Assembly (NCBI GenBank): GCA_033763935.1
Contig: JANRJO010000104.1
Coordinates: 1-64,000 of the forward strand
Source: DALYJJ01 sp033763935
GTDB lineage: Bacteria; Acidobacteriota; Terriglobia; Bryobacterales; Bryobacteraceae
Direction of reading: 5' to 3'
Length of the DNA: 64,000 nt
Positions 26,261 to 34,241 of this stretch are shown here, piece by piece. The number at the start of each line of letters is the position of its first letter. Positions within the stretch are counted from its first letter, which is position 1. The position numbers were made by a program, and so were the translations under genes. The notes under the pieces were generated by a model that had not been told where the DNA came from, did not search any database, and saw nothing but the letters and a program-made list of their open reading frames with translations.

Positions 26261-27549
26261 GGGTGGCGGCGGCGCTTTGCCTCCTCCTCCTGGTGCTCTC
26301 GGCTGTCGCCGACGGCGCCCGCCCCAAAAAGAAGCGAACCCGGCGTACCCCTTCGAAACGGCCCGCCGCGGTCCACACCGTCCCCGCTCCCCTGCCCGAA
26401 ACCGCTCTCGAGAACGAAGGCGCCCTCGTTCCTTTCTTCGAATTGCTCCACCAACTCGAACGTGGCGAACGCTCCCGGCCCGTCCGCGTGCTGCACTACG
26501 GCGATTCCCACACCGCGGCGGACGAGTGGACCGGCACCCTCCGCACCCTCTTGCAAGGTAAGTTCGGCGACGGCGGGCCCGGATTCGTGCACGCCGGCCG
26601 CCCCTGGAACAGCTTCCGCCGCAAGGACGCCGTGAGCCGGGCCTCTCGGCGCTGGTACACCGACGGGCTGTTCGGGCGGAAGGGGGATGGCCTCTACGGT
26701 CTCGCCGGCGTTGCCATCACCGCCGCCCGAACTGGCGAGTGGGTTTCCCTTGAGGCCGACTTCCAAACCCTGGAGCTTTGGTTCCTGAAGCAGCCAGGCG
26801 GCGGCAGCGTCGCCCTAACCGCCGACGGCGTGGAGTTCGAGTCCGTCTCCACGGATGGCCTCATCGAACCCGGCTATGCCGCCTTCGACTTTGAACCCGG
26901 GCGCCACACGCTCCGGCTTGAAACCGCGGACCACGCCCCCGTGCGGCTGTTCGGGTGGGTAGGGGAAAAGGGGCCCGGCGTTACGTACGAGACATTAGGG
27001 ATCAACGGTTTCCAGGCAGCGATGCAAGCCGGCTGGGACACGCGATTGCTCAGGGAGCACATCCGCCGCCGGGATCCGGCCCTGATCGTGCTCGCTTACG
27101 GCACGAACGAGGCCGGTTCCCGCGACCTCGACTACCAGACCTGCCGCGAGCAGTTCGGCGCGGTCCTCAAGCGGTTGCGGGAGGCGGCGCCGGCCGCGGC
27201 CATTCTCGTCGTTGGCCCGCCGGATCGTTACTTCCGCCAGCGCCGGAAATGGATTCCGCTCCCCGGCCTTGATCGCGTCATCCGCGCGCAGCGAGACGCC
27301 GCTGCCGAACATGGGTGCGCGTTCTGGGATCAGCGGGCTAAGATGGGGGGCACAGGCACAATGCCGCGGTGGGTTCGCGCCGGGTTGGCACAGCGGGACC
27401 ATGTGCACATGACGGGCGCCGGCTACCGGCGTCTCGGGGAAATGCTGTTCGGTGATTTGATGGAGCCGTATTTGCGCTTTGTCGAAGCGCGGCCGGCGGC
27501 TCCAACGAAGGAGAGCAACGGTAATGGACCGCAGAAAACGGATCCTTGA
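26257..27549 (+). CDS. Exported SGNH-fold esterase/acyltransferase 2
   Basis: A 430-residue paralogue of the previous protein. A GTG start at 26257 overlaps the previous stop by 4 nt. A signal peptide (AAALCLLLLVLSAVADG) is followed by a basic stretch (PKKKRTRRTPSKR). The triad is complete: LHYGDSHTAAD (S84), YGTNEAG (N284) and RDHVHMTGAGY (D381, H384). It shares FGDGGPGFVHAGRPW and GLYGLAGV with the first SGNH protein. Two such proteins side by side suggest different acyl or glycan steps. The carrier protein gene begins inside its 3' end. Confidence 0.9.
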   Translation: MRVAAALCLLLLVLSAVADGARPKKKRTRRTPSKRPAAVHTVPAPLPETALENEGALVPFFELLHQLERGERSRPVRVLHYGDSHTAADEWTGTLRTLLQGKFGDGGPGFVHAGRPWNSFRRKDAVSRASRRWYTDGLFGRKGDGLYGLAGVAITAARTGEWVSLEADFQTLELWFLKQPGGGSVALTADGVEFESVSTDGLIEPGYAAFDFEPGRHTLRLETADHAPVRLFGWVGEKGPGVTYETLGINGFQAAMQAGWDTRLLREHIRRRDPALIVLAYGTNEAGSRDLDYQTCREQFGAVLKRLREAAPAAAILVVGPPDRYFRQRRKWIPLPGLDRVIRAQRDAAAEHGCAFWDQRAKMGGTGTMPRWVRAGLAQRDHVHMTGAGYRRLGEMLFGDLMEPYLRFVEARPAAPTKESNGNGPQKTDP

Positions 27550-27757
27550 AATCATTCGCGATGTCTCGAAAAGGAGCGATGCCCCTGCTCCCGGCGAAAG
27601 CCTCTTCGAGAGCGGCCTGCTCGACTCCTTCGCCCTGCCCGATCTCGTCACGGCGCTCGAAGAAGCGTTCTCCGTCAAGATCCCCGATGCCGACCTCATC
27701 CCCCGCAAGTTCGACACCGTGGAACGCATCGAATCCTACATCGAGGGCCGGAAGTAA
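27524..27757 (+). CDS. Acyl carrier protein (DltC-like)
   Basis: A 77-residue carrier protein. The phosphopantetheine Ser is S35 in FESGLLDSFALPDLV, closer to DltC (xxxLLDSF) than to the fatty-acid ACP. The later helix reads ALEEAFSVKIPDADL and the end DTVERIESYIEG is typical. The ATG at 27524 lies within the last codons of the SGNH gene, with GAAGGAGAG about 10 nt before it; an earlier in-frame start would only add an Arg-rich tail read in the wrong frame of that gene. It presumably holds the acyl group delivered to the MBOAT protein. Confidence 0.92.
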   Translation: MDRRKRILEIIRDVSKRSDAPAPGESLFESGLLDSFALPDLVTALEEAFSVKIPDADLIPRKFDTVERIESYIEGRK

Positions 27758-27759
27758 GC

Positions 27760-28683
27760 GTGGCCTACATCAAAGCGTTTGGGAAGTACCTGCCCCAGCG
27801 GGTGGTAGAGAATGGCGAGATCGGCGCCCTCGTGAGCACGGAGCCCGAGTGGATACGAAACGTTTCGGGCATCGAGCAGCGCCGCTTCGCCGGCCCATTC
27901 GAGACCGTTGCAGACATGGGCCACTGCGCCGCCTGTGACTGTCTCGCTCGCGCCGACGTGAGCCCGTCCGAGCTCGGCATGATCCTGGTGTCGAGCGGAT
28001 CCTCTGAGCGCTCGTTCCCCGGCCCCGCCGCCGTCATCGCGTCGAAGCTTGGTCTCGATGCCACGCCATCGATCGATGTCCCCGTCGCCAGCGCCGGCTC
28101 CATCTTCGCCCTCACCTTGGCGAGTCGCCTGGTCGCCGCCTATCGCAACATCCTGGTCGTGGCCTCCGAGAAGATGTCCTCCGTGGCCCTGCGCGAGCCG
28201 CGCGATCGCGGCGTGGCGCCGTTGTTCGGAGACGGCGCCGGCGCGTGCCTCCTCACCGCTGACGACGGTAAGGCCCGAGTTCTCGCGTCGGCCATCCATT
28301 CCGACGGCGCCTTCGCCGAGGACCTCAAGCTGCCCTTCGACAAGCCGCTCGAGATGAACGGCCGGTCCGTGATCTTGCAGGCCTCGCGCAAGATTCCCCG
28401 CGCCATCCAAGAAGTCCTCGAGGCCGGCGGCCGCACCGCCGCCGCCATCGACACCTTCGTCATGCACCAGGCCAATCAGAACCTGATCAACCGTGTCGCG
28501 CAGGCTGTCGGTGTGGCCGAGTCGAAGTTCTTCTCGAATATCGCGCGCTACGGCAACACGTCCTCGGCTTCGATGCTCATCGCCGCCGCGGAGTGGGACG
28601 GATTCCGCGCCGGCGCCGATGTCGTCTTCGCCGGCTTCGGCGCGGGCTTCCACTGGGGAGCCATGCTCGTCGAAGGCGTATGA
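27760..28683 (+). CDS. KAS III-like acyltransferase with Ser replacing the catalytic Cys
   Basis: A 307-residue homologue of FabH (ketoacyl synthase III), beginning with GTG 2 nt after the ACP stop. The fold is recognisable throughout (VSSGSSERSFPGPAAVIA; APLFGDGAGACLL). The catalytic position reads IDVPVASAGSIF: Ser111 stands where E. coli FabH has Cys112. The His (H236, VMHQANQNL) and Asn (N266, YGNTSS) are kept. Such Cys-to-Ser KAS III proteins, as in DpsC, act as acyl transferases rather than condensing enzymes. Here it may load or select the acyl group on the neighbouring ACP. The exact substrate is unknown. Confidence 0.9.
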   Translation: MAYIKAFGKYLPQRVVENGEIGALVSTEPEWIRNVSGIEQRRFAGPFETVADMGHCAACDCLARADVSPSELGMILVSSGSSERSFPGPAAVIASKLGLDATPSIDVPVASAGSIFALTLASRLVAAYRNILVVASEKMSSVALREPRDRGVAPLFGDGAGACLLTADDGKARVLASAIHSDGAFAEDLKLPFDKPLEMNGRSVILQASRKIPRAIQEVLEAGGRTAAAIDTFVMHQANQNLINRVAQAVGVAESKFFSNIARYGNTSSASMLIAAAEWDGFRAGADVVFAGFGAGFHWGAMLVEGV

Positions 28684-28693
28684 TGATTCCGAT

Positions 28694-28966
28694 ATGGACG
28701 AGCGGGCCTACTTCAACGAATCCCAAACCACCAAGCCGGCGCAGTTGAACTGCCCGTTCTGCCGCACCGCGGAGAGCTATGACCTCCGCTGGATCGTGCG
28801 CAAGAAGAAGGATCGCCTGCCGCCCGGCGGCGATGAGCGCGACCGCGCCAAGTTCGCCAAGGCCCAGAGCTATATGGTGCTGGTGGACGACAAGGTCGCC
28901 TGCAAGAACATTCGTTGCCGCAAACGTTTCGACGTCTCCGGCGTCAAAACCATCGCCTTTATCTAA
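28694..28966 (+). CDS. Small zinc-ribbon-like protein
   Basis: A 90-residue protein with Cys pairs in LNCPFCRTAESYDLRW and VACKNIRCRKRFDVSG, consistent with one zinc site. The middle is charged (VRKKKDRLPPGGDERDR). No family is recognised. TATGAT overlaps the KAS III stop and lies 9 nt before the ATG, so it may have its own leaderless promoter. It precedes a cupin gene by 9 nt. Confidence 0.75.
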   Translation: MDERAYFNESQTTKPAQLNCPFCRTAESYDLRWIVRKKKDRLPPGGDERDRAKFAKAQSYMVLVDDKVACKNIRCRKRFDVSGVKTIAFI

Positions 28967-28975
28967 CCCACACCC

Positions 28976-29335
28976 ATGCCCCAACTCATCGCTCAGCCGA
29001 CCCGCGTGACCGCCGCGGGCAACAAGCCCAAGCTGATTGACGAATACGTCGGCCGCGTAAACTCCGGCACGGCGGAAGTCAGCGTCGCCCACATGCGTAG
29101 CCCCGCCGGCTGGGTGGAGCCCGGCCAGCGCCCCGGCTTCGACGAGTACACGCTGGTGCTCAACGGCGCAGTGCACGTGGAGCATGAAGGCGGCCTGCTC
29201 GAAGTGCAGGCCGGCCAGGCGGTCCTCACCAGAAAGGGCGAATGGGTGCGTTACAGTACGCCACACGGAGCCGAGTACATCGCAATATGCCTGCCCGCGT
29301 TCAGCATGGAGACCGTACACCGGGATTCCGAGTAG
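28976..29335 (+). CDS. Cupin-domain protein
   Basis: A 119-residue single cupin. Motif 1 is around GWVEPGQRPGFDEYTLVLNGAVHVEHEGG and motif 2 around AGQAVLTRKGEWVRYSTPHGAEYIAICLPAFS. Only part of the usual His set is present (Glu in DEYT, His in TPHG), so metal binding is uncertain. A small-molecule binding or isomerase role is possible. It is the second of the short genes after the KAS III gene. Confidence 0.85.
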   Translation: MPQLIAQPTRVTAAGNKPKLIDEYVGRVNSGTAEVSVAHMRSPAGWVEPGQRPGFDEYTLVLNGAVHVEHEGGLLEVQAGQAVLTRKGEWVRYSTPHGAEYIAICLPAFSMETVHRDSE

Positions 29336-29390
29336 CTTTCGTCGCGGCATCCGCGCCGTCAAGGTCCGCGAGGCCAGGGGTGCGTCACTC

Positions 29391-29696
29391 GTGAGGCAAC
29401 GGCTACGCAACTGGCTACGGTCGAAACGTAACAGATGGATATATATCGGCATCTTCCTCGCCATTCAGGTCGTGCTGAAACCGCCGGATTCCTGGGGAGA
29501 CCTGCTGTTGTTGCCGTTGCACCTCGGGCTCTGGGGTCTTTTTCTGCACAGCCTCCTGTTTGACGGCGGCCCCACTACTGGCACGGACCCCATGCAGAAG
29601 CTCGCCGAAGACTACGCGAACGCCGTCGCCAGAGACGAAAACGGCGCGAAGCCCGAAGGCCCCGCGCCGTCCGCTAACTCCACAAACCAGCCTTAG
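29391..29696 (+). CDS. Small membrane protein of unknown function
   Basis: A 101-residue protein. A GTG at 29391 begins a basic stretch (RQRLRNWLRSKRNRW) followed by two hydrophobic helices (IYIGIFLAIQVVL; LLLPLHLGLWGLFLHSLLF) and a polar tail ending in NSTNQP. No ribosome-binding site is strong. The stop overlaps the converging ahcY stop by 2 nt. The function is not recognised; the positive-inside start supports the frame. Confidence 0.55.
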   Translation: MRQRLRNWLRSKRNRWIYIGIFLAIQVVLKPPDSWGDLLLLPLHLGLWGLFLHSLLFDGGPTTGTDPMQKLAEDYANAVARDENGAKPEGPAPSANSTNQP

Positions 29697-31123
29697 TAGC
29701 GATACGTGTCCGGCTTGTACGGACCATCCACCGCGACACCCAGATACTCCGCCTGCTTCGGCGTCAGGGTCGTCAGCTTCACGCCGATCTTCTCCAGGTG
29801 CAGCCGAGCAACTTCTTCATCGAGGTGCTTCGGAAGCGTGTAGACATTCACCTCGTACTTGTCCTTGTTCTTCCACAGGTCAATCTGCGCCAGCGTCTGG
29901 TTGCTGAAGCTGTTGCTCATCACGAAGCTCGGATGGCCCGTCGCGCAGCCCAGGTTCACCAAACGCCCTTCGGCCAGCACGTAGATGCTGTTGCCGTTCG
30001 GGAACGTATACATATCCACCTGAGGCTTGATCGTGGTCCGCTTTACGCCGGGTGCGCCGTTCAGCCGGTCCATCTGGATCTCGTTATCGAAGTGGCCGAT
30101 GTTGCAGACGATGGCCTGGTCCTTCATCTGCGACATGTGCTCCAGCGTGATCACCTCGCAGTTGCCCGTGCAGGTGACGTAGATGTCAGCCCGCCCGAGC
30201 GTGTCCTCCACCGTCGTCACCTCGAAGCCTTCCATCGCCGCCTGCAGCGCGTTGATGGGATCGATCTCCGTCACGATCACGCGCGCCCCAAAACCCGCGA
30301 GAGACTTAGCCGAGCCCTTGCCCACGTCACCGTAGCCGCAGATCACGGCCACCTTGCCCGCCACCATCACGTCCGTCGCGCGCTTGATGCCGTCCGCCAG
30401 CGATTCGCGGCAGCCGTACAGGTTGTCGAACTTCGACTTCGTCACCGAGTCATTCACGTTGATCGCCGGCACCAGCAGCTTGCCCTGCTGCTGCATCTTG
30501 TACAACCGGTGCACGCCGGTGGTCGTCTCTTCCGACACGCCGCGCCATTCCTTCACCAGGTCGTGCCAGCGACGCGGGTTCTCCGCGTAGACCTTCTTCA
30601 GCAGGTCCTTGATCACCTGCTCTTCGTGGCTCTCGCTAGCCGTGTTCACCCAGTCCGAGCCTTCTTCCAACTCGTAGCCCTTGTGAATCAGCAGCGTCAC
30701 ATCGCCGCCGTCGTCCACCACCAACTGCGGGCCCTTGCCGTCCGGATGGCTGATCGCCTGGTAGGTGCACCACCAGTACTCTTCGAGCGTCTCGCCCTTC
30801 CAGGCGAACACCGGCACGCCCGCCGCCGCAATCGCCGCGGCCGCGTGGTCCTGCGTCGAGAAAATGTTGCAGCTCGCCCACCGAACGTCCGCGCCCAGGT
30901 CCACCAGCGTCTCGATCAGCACCGCCGTCTGAATGGTCATGTGCAGTGAGCCCGTGATCCGCACGCCATCGAGCGGCTTCGTCGCGGCGTACTTCCGGCG
31001 GATGGACATCAGACCGGGCATCTCGTGCTCGGCCACGGCAATCTCTTTACGGCCCCAATCGGCCAGCTTCATGTCAGCGACCTTGTACTCGGTCGCAGTG
31101 CGGTTCAGCGTTGCTGTCCCCAT
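29693..31123 (-). CDS. ahcY: Adenosylhomocysteinase
   Basis: Hydrolyses S-adenosylhomocysteine to adenosine and homocysteine, keeping the methyl cycle running. It has 476 residues with NAD bound. Visible parts are CNIFSTQDHAAAAIAAAGVPVFAWKGET, the NAD loop CGYGDVGKGSAKSLAG, VTEIDPINALQAAMEG and the invariant C-terminal KPDTYRY. The start at 31123 is chosen over 31171 because GGGAGGAG lies about 9 nt upstream and the conserved sequence begins there. It is divergent from an ArsR-methyltransferase gene and probably regulated by it. Confidence 0.97.
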   Translation of the reverse strand: MGTATLNRTATEYKVADMKLADWGRKEIAVAEHEMPGLMSIRRKYAATKPLDGVRITGSLHMTIQTAVLIETLVDLGADVRWASCNIFSTQDHAAAAIAAAGVPVFAWKGETLEEYWWCTYQAISHPDGKGPQLVVDDGGDVTLLIHKGYELEEGSDWVNTASESHEEQVIKDLLKKVYAENPRRWHDLVKEWRGVSEETTTGVHRLYKMQQQGKLLVPAINVNDSVTKSKFDNLYGCRESLADGIKRATDVMVAGKVAVICGYGDVGKGSAKSLAGFGARVIVTEIDPINALQAAMEGFEVTTVEDTLGRADIYVTCTGNCEVITLEHMSQMKDQAIVCNIGHFDNEIQMDRLNGAPGVKRTTIKPQVDMYTFPNGNSIYVLAEGRLVNLGCATGHPSFVMSNSFSNQTLAQIDLWKNKDKYEVNVYTLPKHLDEEVARLHLEKIGVKLTTLTPKQAEYLGVAVDGPYKPDTYRY

Positions 31124-31145
31124 CTGTTTCGGCTCCTCCCTCAAA

Positions 31146-31168
31146 TATCTTATCGAGAAATCGAGATA
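31146..31168. promoter_or_regulatory. Candidate operator between ahcY and arsR-type gene
   Basis: TATCTTATCGA-GAAA-TCGAGATA contains the inverted halves TCGA/TCGA around a 4-nt centre and TATC/GATA at the ends. ATCGAGA also repeats directly. It sits between ahcY (start 31123) and the regulator (start 31196), close to both likely transcription starts. TAGAAT (31175-31180) may be the regulator's -10. This fits autoregulation and control of ahcY by the ArsR protein. Confidence 0.5.
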
Positions 31169-31195
31169 CAACGATAGAATAGAGGAGAGAGTGGC

Positions 31196-32116
31196 ATGAC
31201 GTCAACCCTAAAAACACTGAAGCTGGCGGCCGAACCGATGCGCGTCCGGATTCTTCTGCTGCTCGAGCGCGAGGAGCTTTCCGTTACGGAACTCCAGGAG
31301 ATTCTTGGGGTTGGCCAGAGTACGGTCTCCACTCACCTGGCACAGCTCAAGCAGGGCGAGCTGGTCGAGGATCGCCGCCAGGGTAAGAACATTCTCTACC
31401 GCCTGCGCTCGGAGGAACCCGTGGTCGGGCAGTTGGTCGGCATGCTCCGTGGCGAGGCGCCCGAGGCGGCGGCGGACGCTGAGGCCCTCGAGCTCATCCT
31501 CGAACGCCGTCGCGACAAAGTCCGCGCCTACTTCGACGAACTCGCGGGAAAGTTCGGGCGCCAGTACCTGCCGGGGCGCTCCTGGAAGGGGTTGGCGGAG
31601 ACGTTTCTCGAGCTGCTGCCGCCGATGGTGATCGCCGACCTCGGCGCCGGCGAGGGCACGTTCTCACAACTGCTCGCCCGCCGCGCCGAGCGTGTCATCG
31701 CCGTCGACAACTCCGAAAAAATGGTCAGCTACGGCGCTGAGCTCGCCCGGCGCCACGGGGTCACGAATCTGGAGTACCGCTGCGGCGACCTGGAGAAGCT
31801 GCCCATCGAGGACCGCTCGGTGGATCTCGCCTTCTTCAGCCAGAGCCTCCACCACGCCCAGCACCCCGTCCGCGCCGTGCGCGAAGCCCATCGCATCCTC
31901 AAGCCAGGCGGCCGGATTGTCGTCCTTGACCTCGTGAAGCACAACGTCGAAGAAGCGCGCGAGCTCTACGCTGACCTCTGGCTCGGCTTCTCCGAAGTGG
32001 AGCTCCGCACGTTTCTCCGCGAAGCAGGCTTCACCGACCTGCGTTCGAACGTCGTCCACCGCGAAGAAGCCGCGCCGCACTTCGAAACCATTCTCGCCAC
32101 CGGACGCAAAGTGTAA
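31196..32116 (+). CDS. ArsR-type regulator fused to SAM methyltransferase
   Basis: A 306-residue fusion. Residues 1 to about 85 are an ArsR winged helix (LKLAAEPMRVRILLLLEREELSVTELQEIL, then VGQSTVSTHLAQLKQGELVEDRRQGK). The usual metal-binding Cys are absent. Residues about 120-306 are a class I methyltransferase with motif I IADLGAGEGTFSQLL (145-159), VIAVDNSEKM and the later AHRILKPGGRIVVLDL. The fused domain may sense SAM or SAH, as ArsR relatives that control the SAM cycle do. The divergent ahcY supports this. GAGGAG lies 8 nt before the ATG. Confidence 0.92.
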   Translation: MTSTLKTLKLAAEPMRVRILLLLEREELSVTELQEILGVGQSTVSTHLAQLKQGELVEDRRQGKNILYRLRSEEPVVGQLVGMLRGEAPEAAADAEALELILERRRDKVRAYFDELAGKFGRQYLPGRSWKGLAETFLELLPPMVIADLGAGEGTFSQLLARRAERVIAVDNSEKMVSYGAELARRHGVTNLEYRCGDLEKLPIEDRSVDLAFFSQSLHHAQHPVRAVREAHRILKPGGRIVVLDLVKHNVEEARELYADLWLGFSEVELRTFLREAGFTDLRSNVVHREEAAPHFETILATGRKV

Positions 32117-32128
32117 GATCGAGGGGCT

Positions 32129-33388
32129 ATGCGTCCCTTGCTTGCCTTCTTCCTCGCCGCCGCGGCACTGCTCGCGCAAGCGCTGCCCACCGCGTCCCCC
32201 GAAAGCCTCGGCCTCTCACCGGAGCGCCTTGACCGCATCACCGCCGTTGTCCAGAGGGCGATCGATGAGAAGCGAATCGCCGGCGCGGTTACGCTCATCG
32301 CCAGACGCGGCAAGGTCGGCTTCCTCAAGGCGCAGGGCCAGATGGACCGCGAGGCCGGCAAACCGATGAGCGCCGACGCTCTCTTTCGTATCTGCTCCAT
32401 GACCAAGCCCATCACCAGTGCCGCCGTCATGATGCTGTACGAAGAGGGGCGCTTCCTGCTGAGCGATCCCGTCTCCAAGTACCTGCCCGAGTTCAAGAGT
32501 CCTAAAGTCCTGATGAAGACGCCCGGCGGCGCGCACTACACCGTGCCCGCCAACCGCGAGATCACCATCAAACATCTGCTCACGCACACCTCCGGCATCA
32601 CCTATCACTGGCATGCCGATCTTGGCAAGTACTACCAAGAAGCGAAAGTCGCGCACGGCATCCTGCCCTACCAGGGAACCATCGCCGACAGCGTCAAGGC
32701 CCTCGCCGCCCAACCGCTGCTTTTTCATCCCGGCGAACGCTACGAATACGGACTCAACATCGATGTTCTCGGCCGTCTCGTCGAAGTCGTCAGCGGCAAG
32801 CCGCTCGACCAGTTCTTTGCCAAGCGGATCTTTGAGCCGTTAGGCATGAAGGATACGTTTTTCTTCGTGCCCGAAGAGAAGATGGCGCGCCTGGCCGCGG
32901 CCTATGTTTATTACGATGGCAAGGGCCTGGAGCGGTTCCCGCAGCAAGCCATCGTCGAAGGCCCGTTCGAGTACACGGCCGACTACGCGCACGCCGCTCC
33001 CCGCAAGCTCTTCGCGGGCGGCGCCGGCCTTGTATCCACGGCGATGGACTACGCGCTGTTCTGCCAGATGATGCTCAATGGCGGGACGCTCAACGGCAAA
33101 CGCCTGCTCAGCCGGAAGACGGTGGAGTTGATGACAACCGACCACCTTGGGTCCGTCGCCCCGAACTTCGCCTTCGGGCTCGGGTTCGGTATCTCCGGCG
33201 CGAAGGCGCCGCTGGGTGAAGCCGGTACGCCCGGACAATACAACTGGGGAGGCTTCTTCTACACGACGTTCTTCGTCGACCCAAAGGAACAGTTGATCCT
33301 CGTTTTCATGGGCCAACTGCACCCGACGGGCGGGCTGACGCTCGATCGCACGGTCGCCGCCATGGCAAACCAGGCGATCATCGATTAG
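32129..33388 (+). CDS. Secreted class C beta-lactamase-like serine hydrolase
   Basis: A 419-residue protein with a signal peptide (LLAFFLAAAALLAQALP). The nucleophile is in S-x-x-K of ICSMTKPITSAAVMM, followed by a Tyr motif (YEYGLNIDVLG) and a C-terminal glycine motif near GQYNWGGFFYTTFF in place of KTG. This is the esterase/peptidase branch rather than a true beta-lactamase. TAAGAT and GAGGGG precede the ATG. It converges with the isomerase gene, overlapping by 4 nt. Substrate unknown. Confidence 0.9.
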   Translation: MRPLLAFFLAAAALLAQALPTASPESLGLSPERLDRITAVVQRAIDEKRIAGAVTLIARRGKVGFLKAQGQMDREAGKPMSADALFRICSMTKPITSAAVMMLYEEGRFLLSDPVSKYLPEFKSPKVLMKTPGGAHYTVPANREITIKHLLTHTSGITYHWHADLGKYYQEAKVAHGILPYQGTIADSVKALAAQPLLFHPGERYEYGLNIDVLGRLVEVVSGKPLDQFFAKRIFEPLGMKDTFFFVPEEKMARLAAAYVYYDGKGLERFPQQAIVEGPFEYTADYAHAAPRKLFAGGAGLVSTAMDYALFCQMMLNGGTLNGKRLLSRKTVELMTTDHLGSVAPNFAFGLGFGISGAKAPLGEAGTPGQYNWGGFFYTTFFVDPKEQLILVFMGQLHPTGGLTLDRTVAAMANQAIID

Positions 33389-34227
33389 TAATCGAGCTTC
33401 TTCAAATACCCGATGCTCTTCCGCAGCGATTCCAGCGGATCGCCCGGCGTGTGGTCCTGCTCCACGAAGTAGTGCTTCACGCCCGCCTTCGCCGCCGCAC
33501 GCAGCGTGGCGGCCATATCGATCACCCCATCGCCCACTTCACGGAAGCTCTCACGCGGCACCTGTTCGTTGTAGCGCTTCTCCATCGATGCAACGTTCTT
33601 CAGGTGCATCAGGTGCGTGCGCCGGCCATACTTCGCAATGATGTCCGCCGGCGTCAACCCCGCCACCTGCACCCACATCACGTCCAACTCCAGAAACACC
33701 AGGTTCGGGTCCGCCTCCTTCAGCAACACGTCGAGCAGCGTCCCCCCGCCCGCCGCCGGCTCAAACTCGAACGCGTGATTGTGATACGCCAGCTTCAGCC
33801 CGATCTTCTCGCACGCCGTCCCCGCTTCATTCAGCGTGTCGCCCAGCCGCTTCATCACCTCCGGTCCGCCCCGGTCCTGCGGCGCAATATAGGGACAGAC
33901 CACGTACTCGAAGCCGCGTTTCGCCGCGTCCTCGAGTTTCCCCGGCAGTTGCCCCTTGTCGGCCGTGAACAGGCGAGTGTCCAGGTGCAGGCTCACCGGC
34001 TTGATCTTCGTCTTCTCGAGCGCCGGCCAGGTGATGTCCATCTGGCCGCCGATCACCTCGGCCTCGCGAAACCCCATCTCTTCGAGAGCTTTCAACGTCT
34101 CATCGGCCTTCTTTGGGAGCACGGTGCGCAGCGTGTAGAGCTGCACGCCGATCGTGGGAAGGGTGCGGGCCGCGAGCGGAGCGGCCGCCGTAGAAAGGGC
34201 AAGGCCCAGAAACTGCCGGCGTTCCAT
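33385..34227 (-). CDS. Exported sugar phosphate isomerase/epimerase-like TIM-barrel protein
   Basis: A 280-residue AP-endonuclease-2-fold protein. It opens with a short twin-Arg-like export signal (MERRQFLGLALSTAAAPLAA). Likely metal ligands are the Glu in MGFREAEVIGG, His in LAYHNHAFEFEP, Glu-x-Asp in VFLELDVMWVQ, His in MHLKNV and Glu in YFVEQDHTPGD. Members found in periplasmic gene sets often act on 3-keto sugars. It has a single-gene unit beside the FG-GAP genes. Confidence 0.88.
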   Translation of the reverse strand: MERRQFLGLALSTAAAPLAARTLPTIGVQLYTLRTVLPKKADETLKALEEMGFREAEVIGGQMDITWPALEKTKIKPVSLHLDTRLFTADKGQLPGKLEDAAKRGFEYVVCPYIAPQDRGGPEVMKRLGDTLNEAGTACEKIGLKLAYHNHAFEFEPAAGGGTLLDVLLKEADPNLVFLELDVMWVQVAGLTPADIIAKYGRRTHLMHLKNVASMEKRYNEQVPRESFREVGDGVIDMAATLRAAAKAGVKHYFVEQDHTPGDPLESLRKSIGYLKKLDY

Positions 34228-34241
34228 GCCCCTTATGCTAC

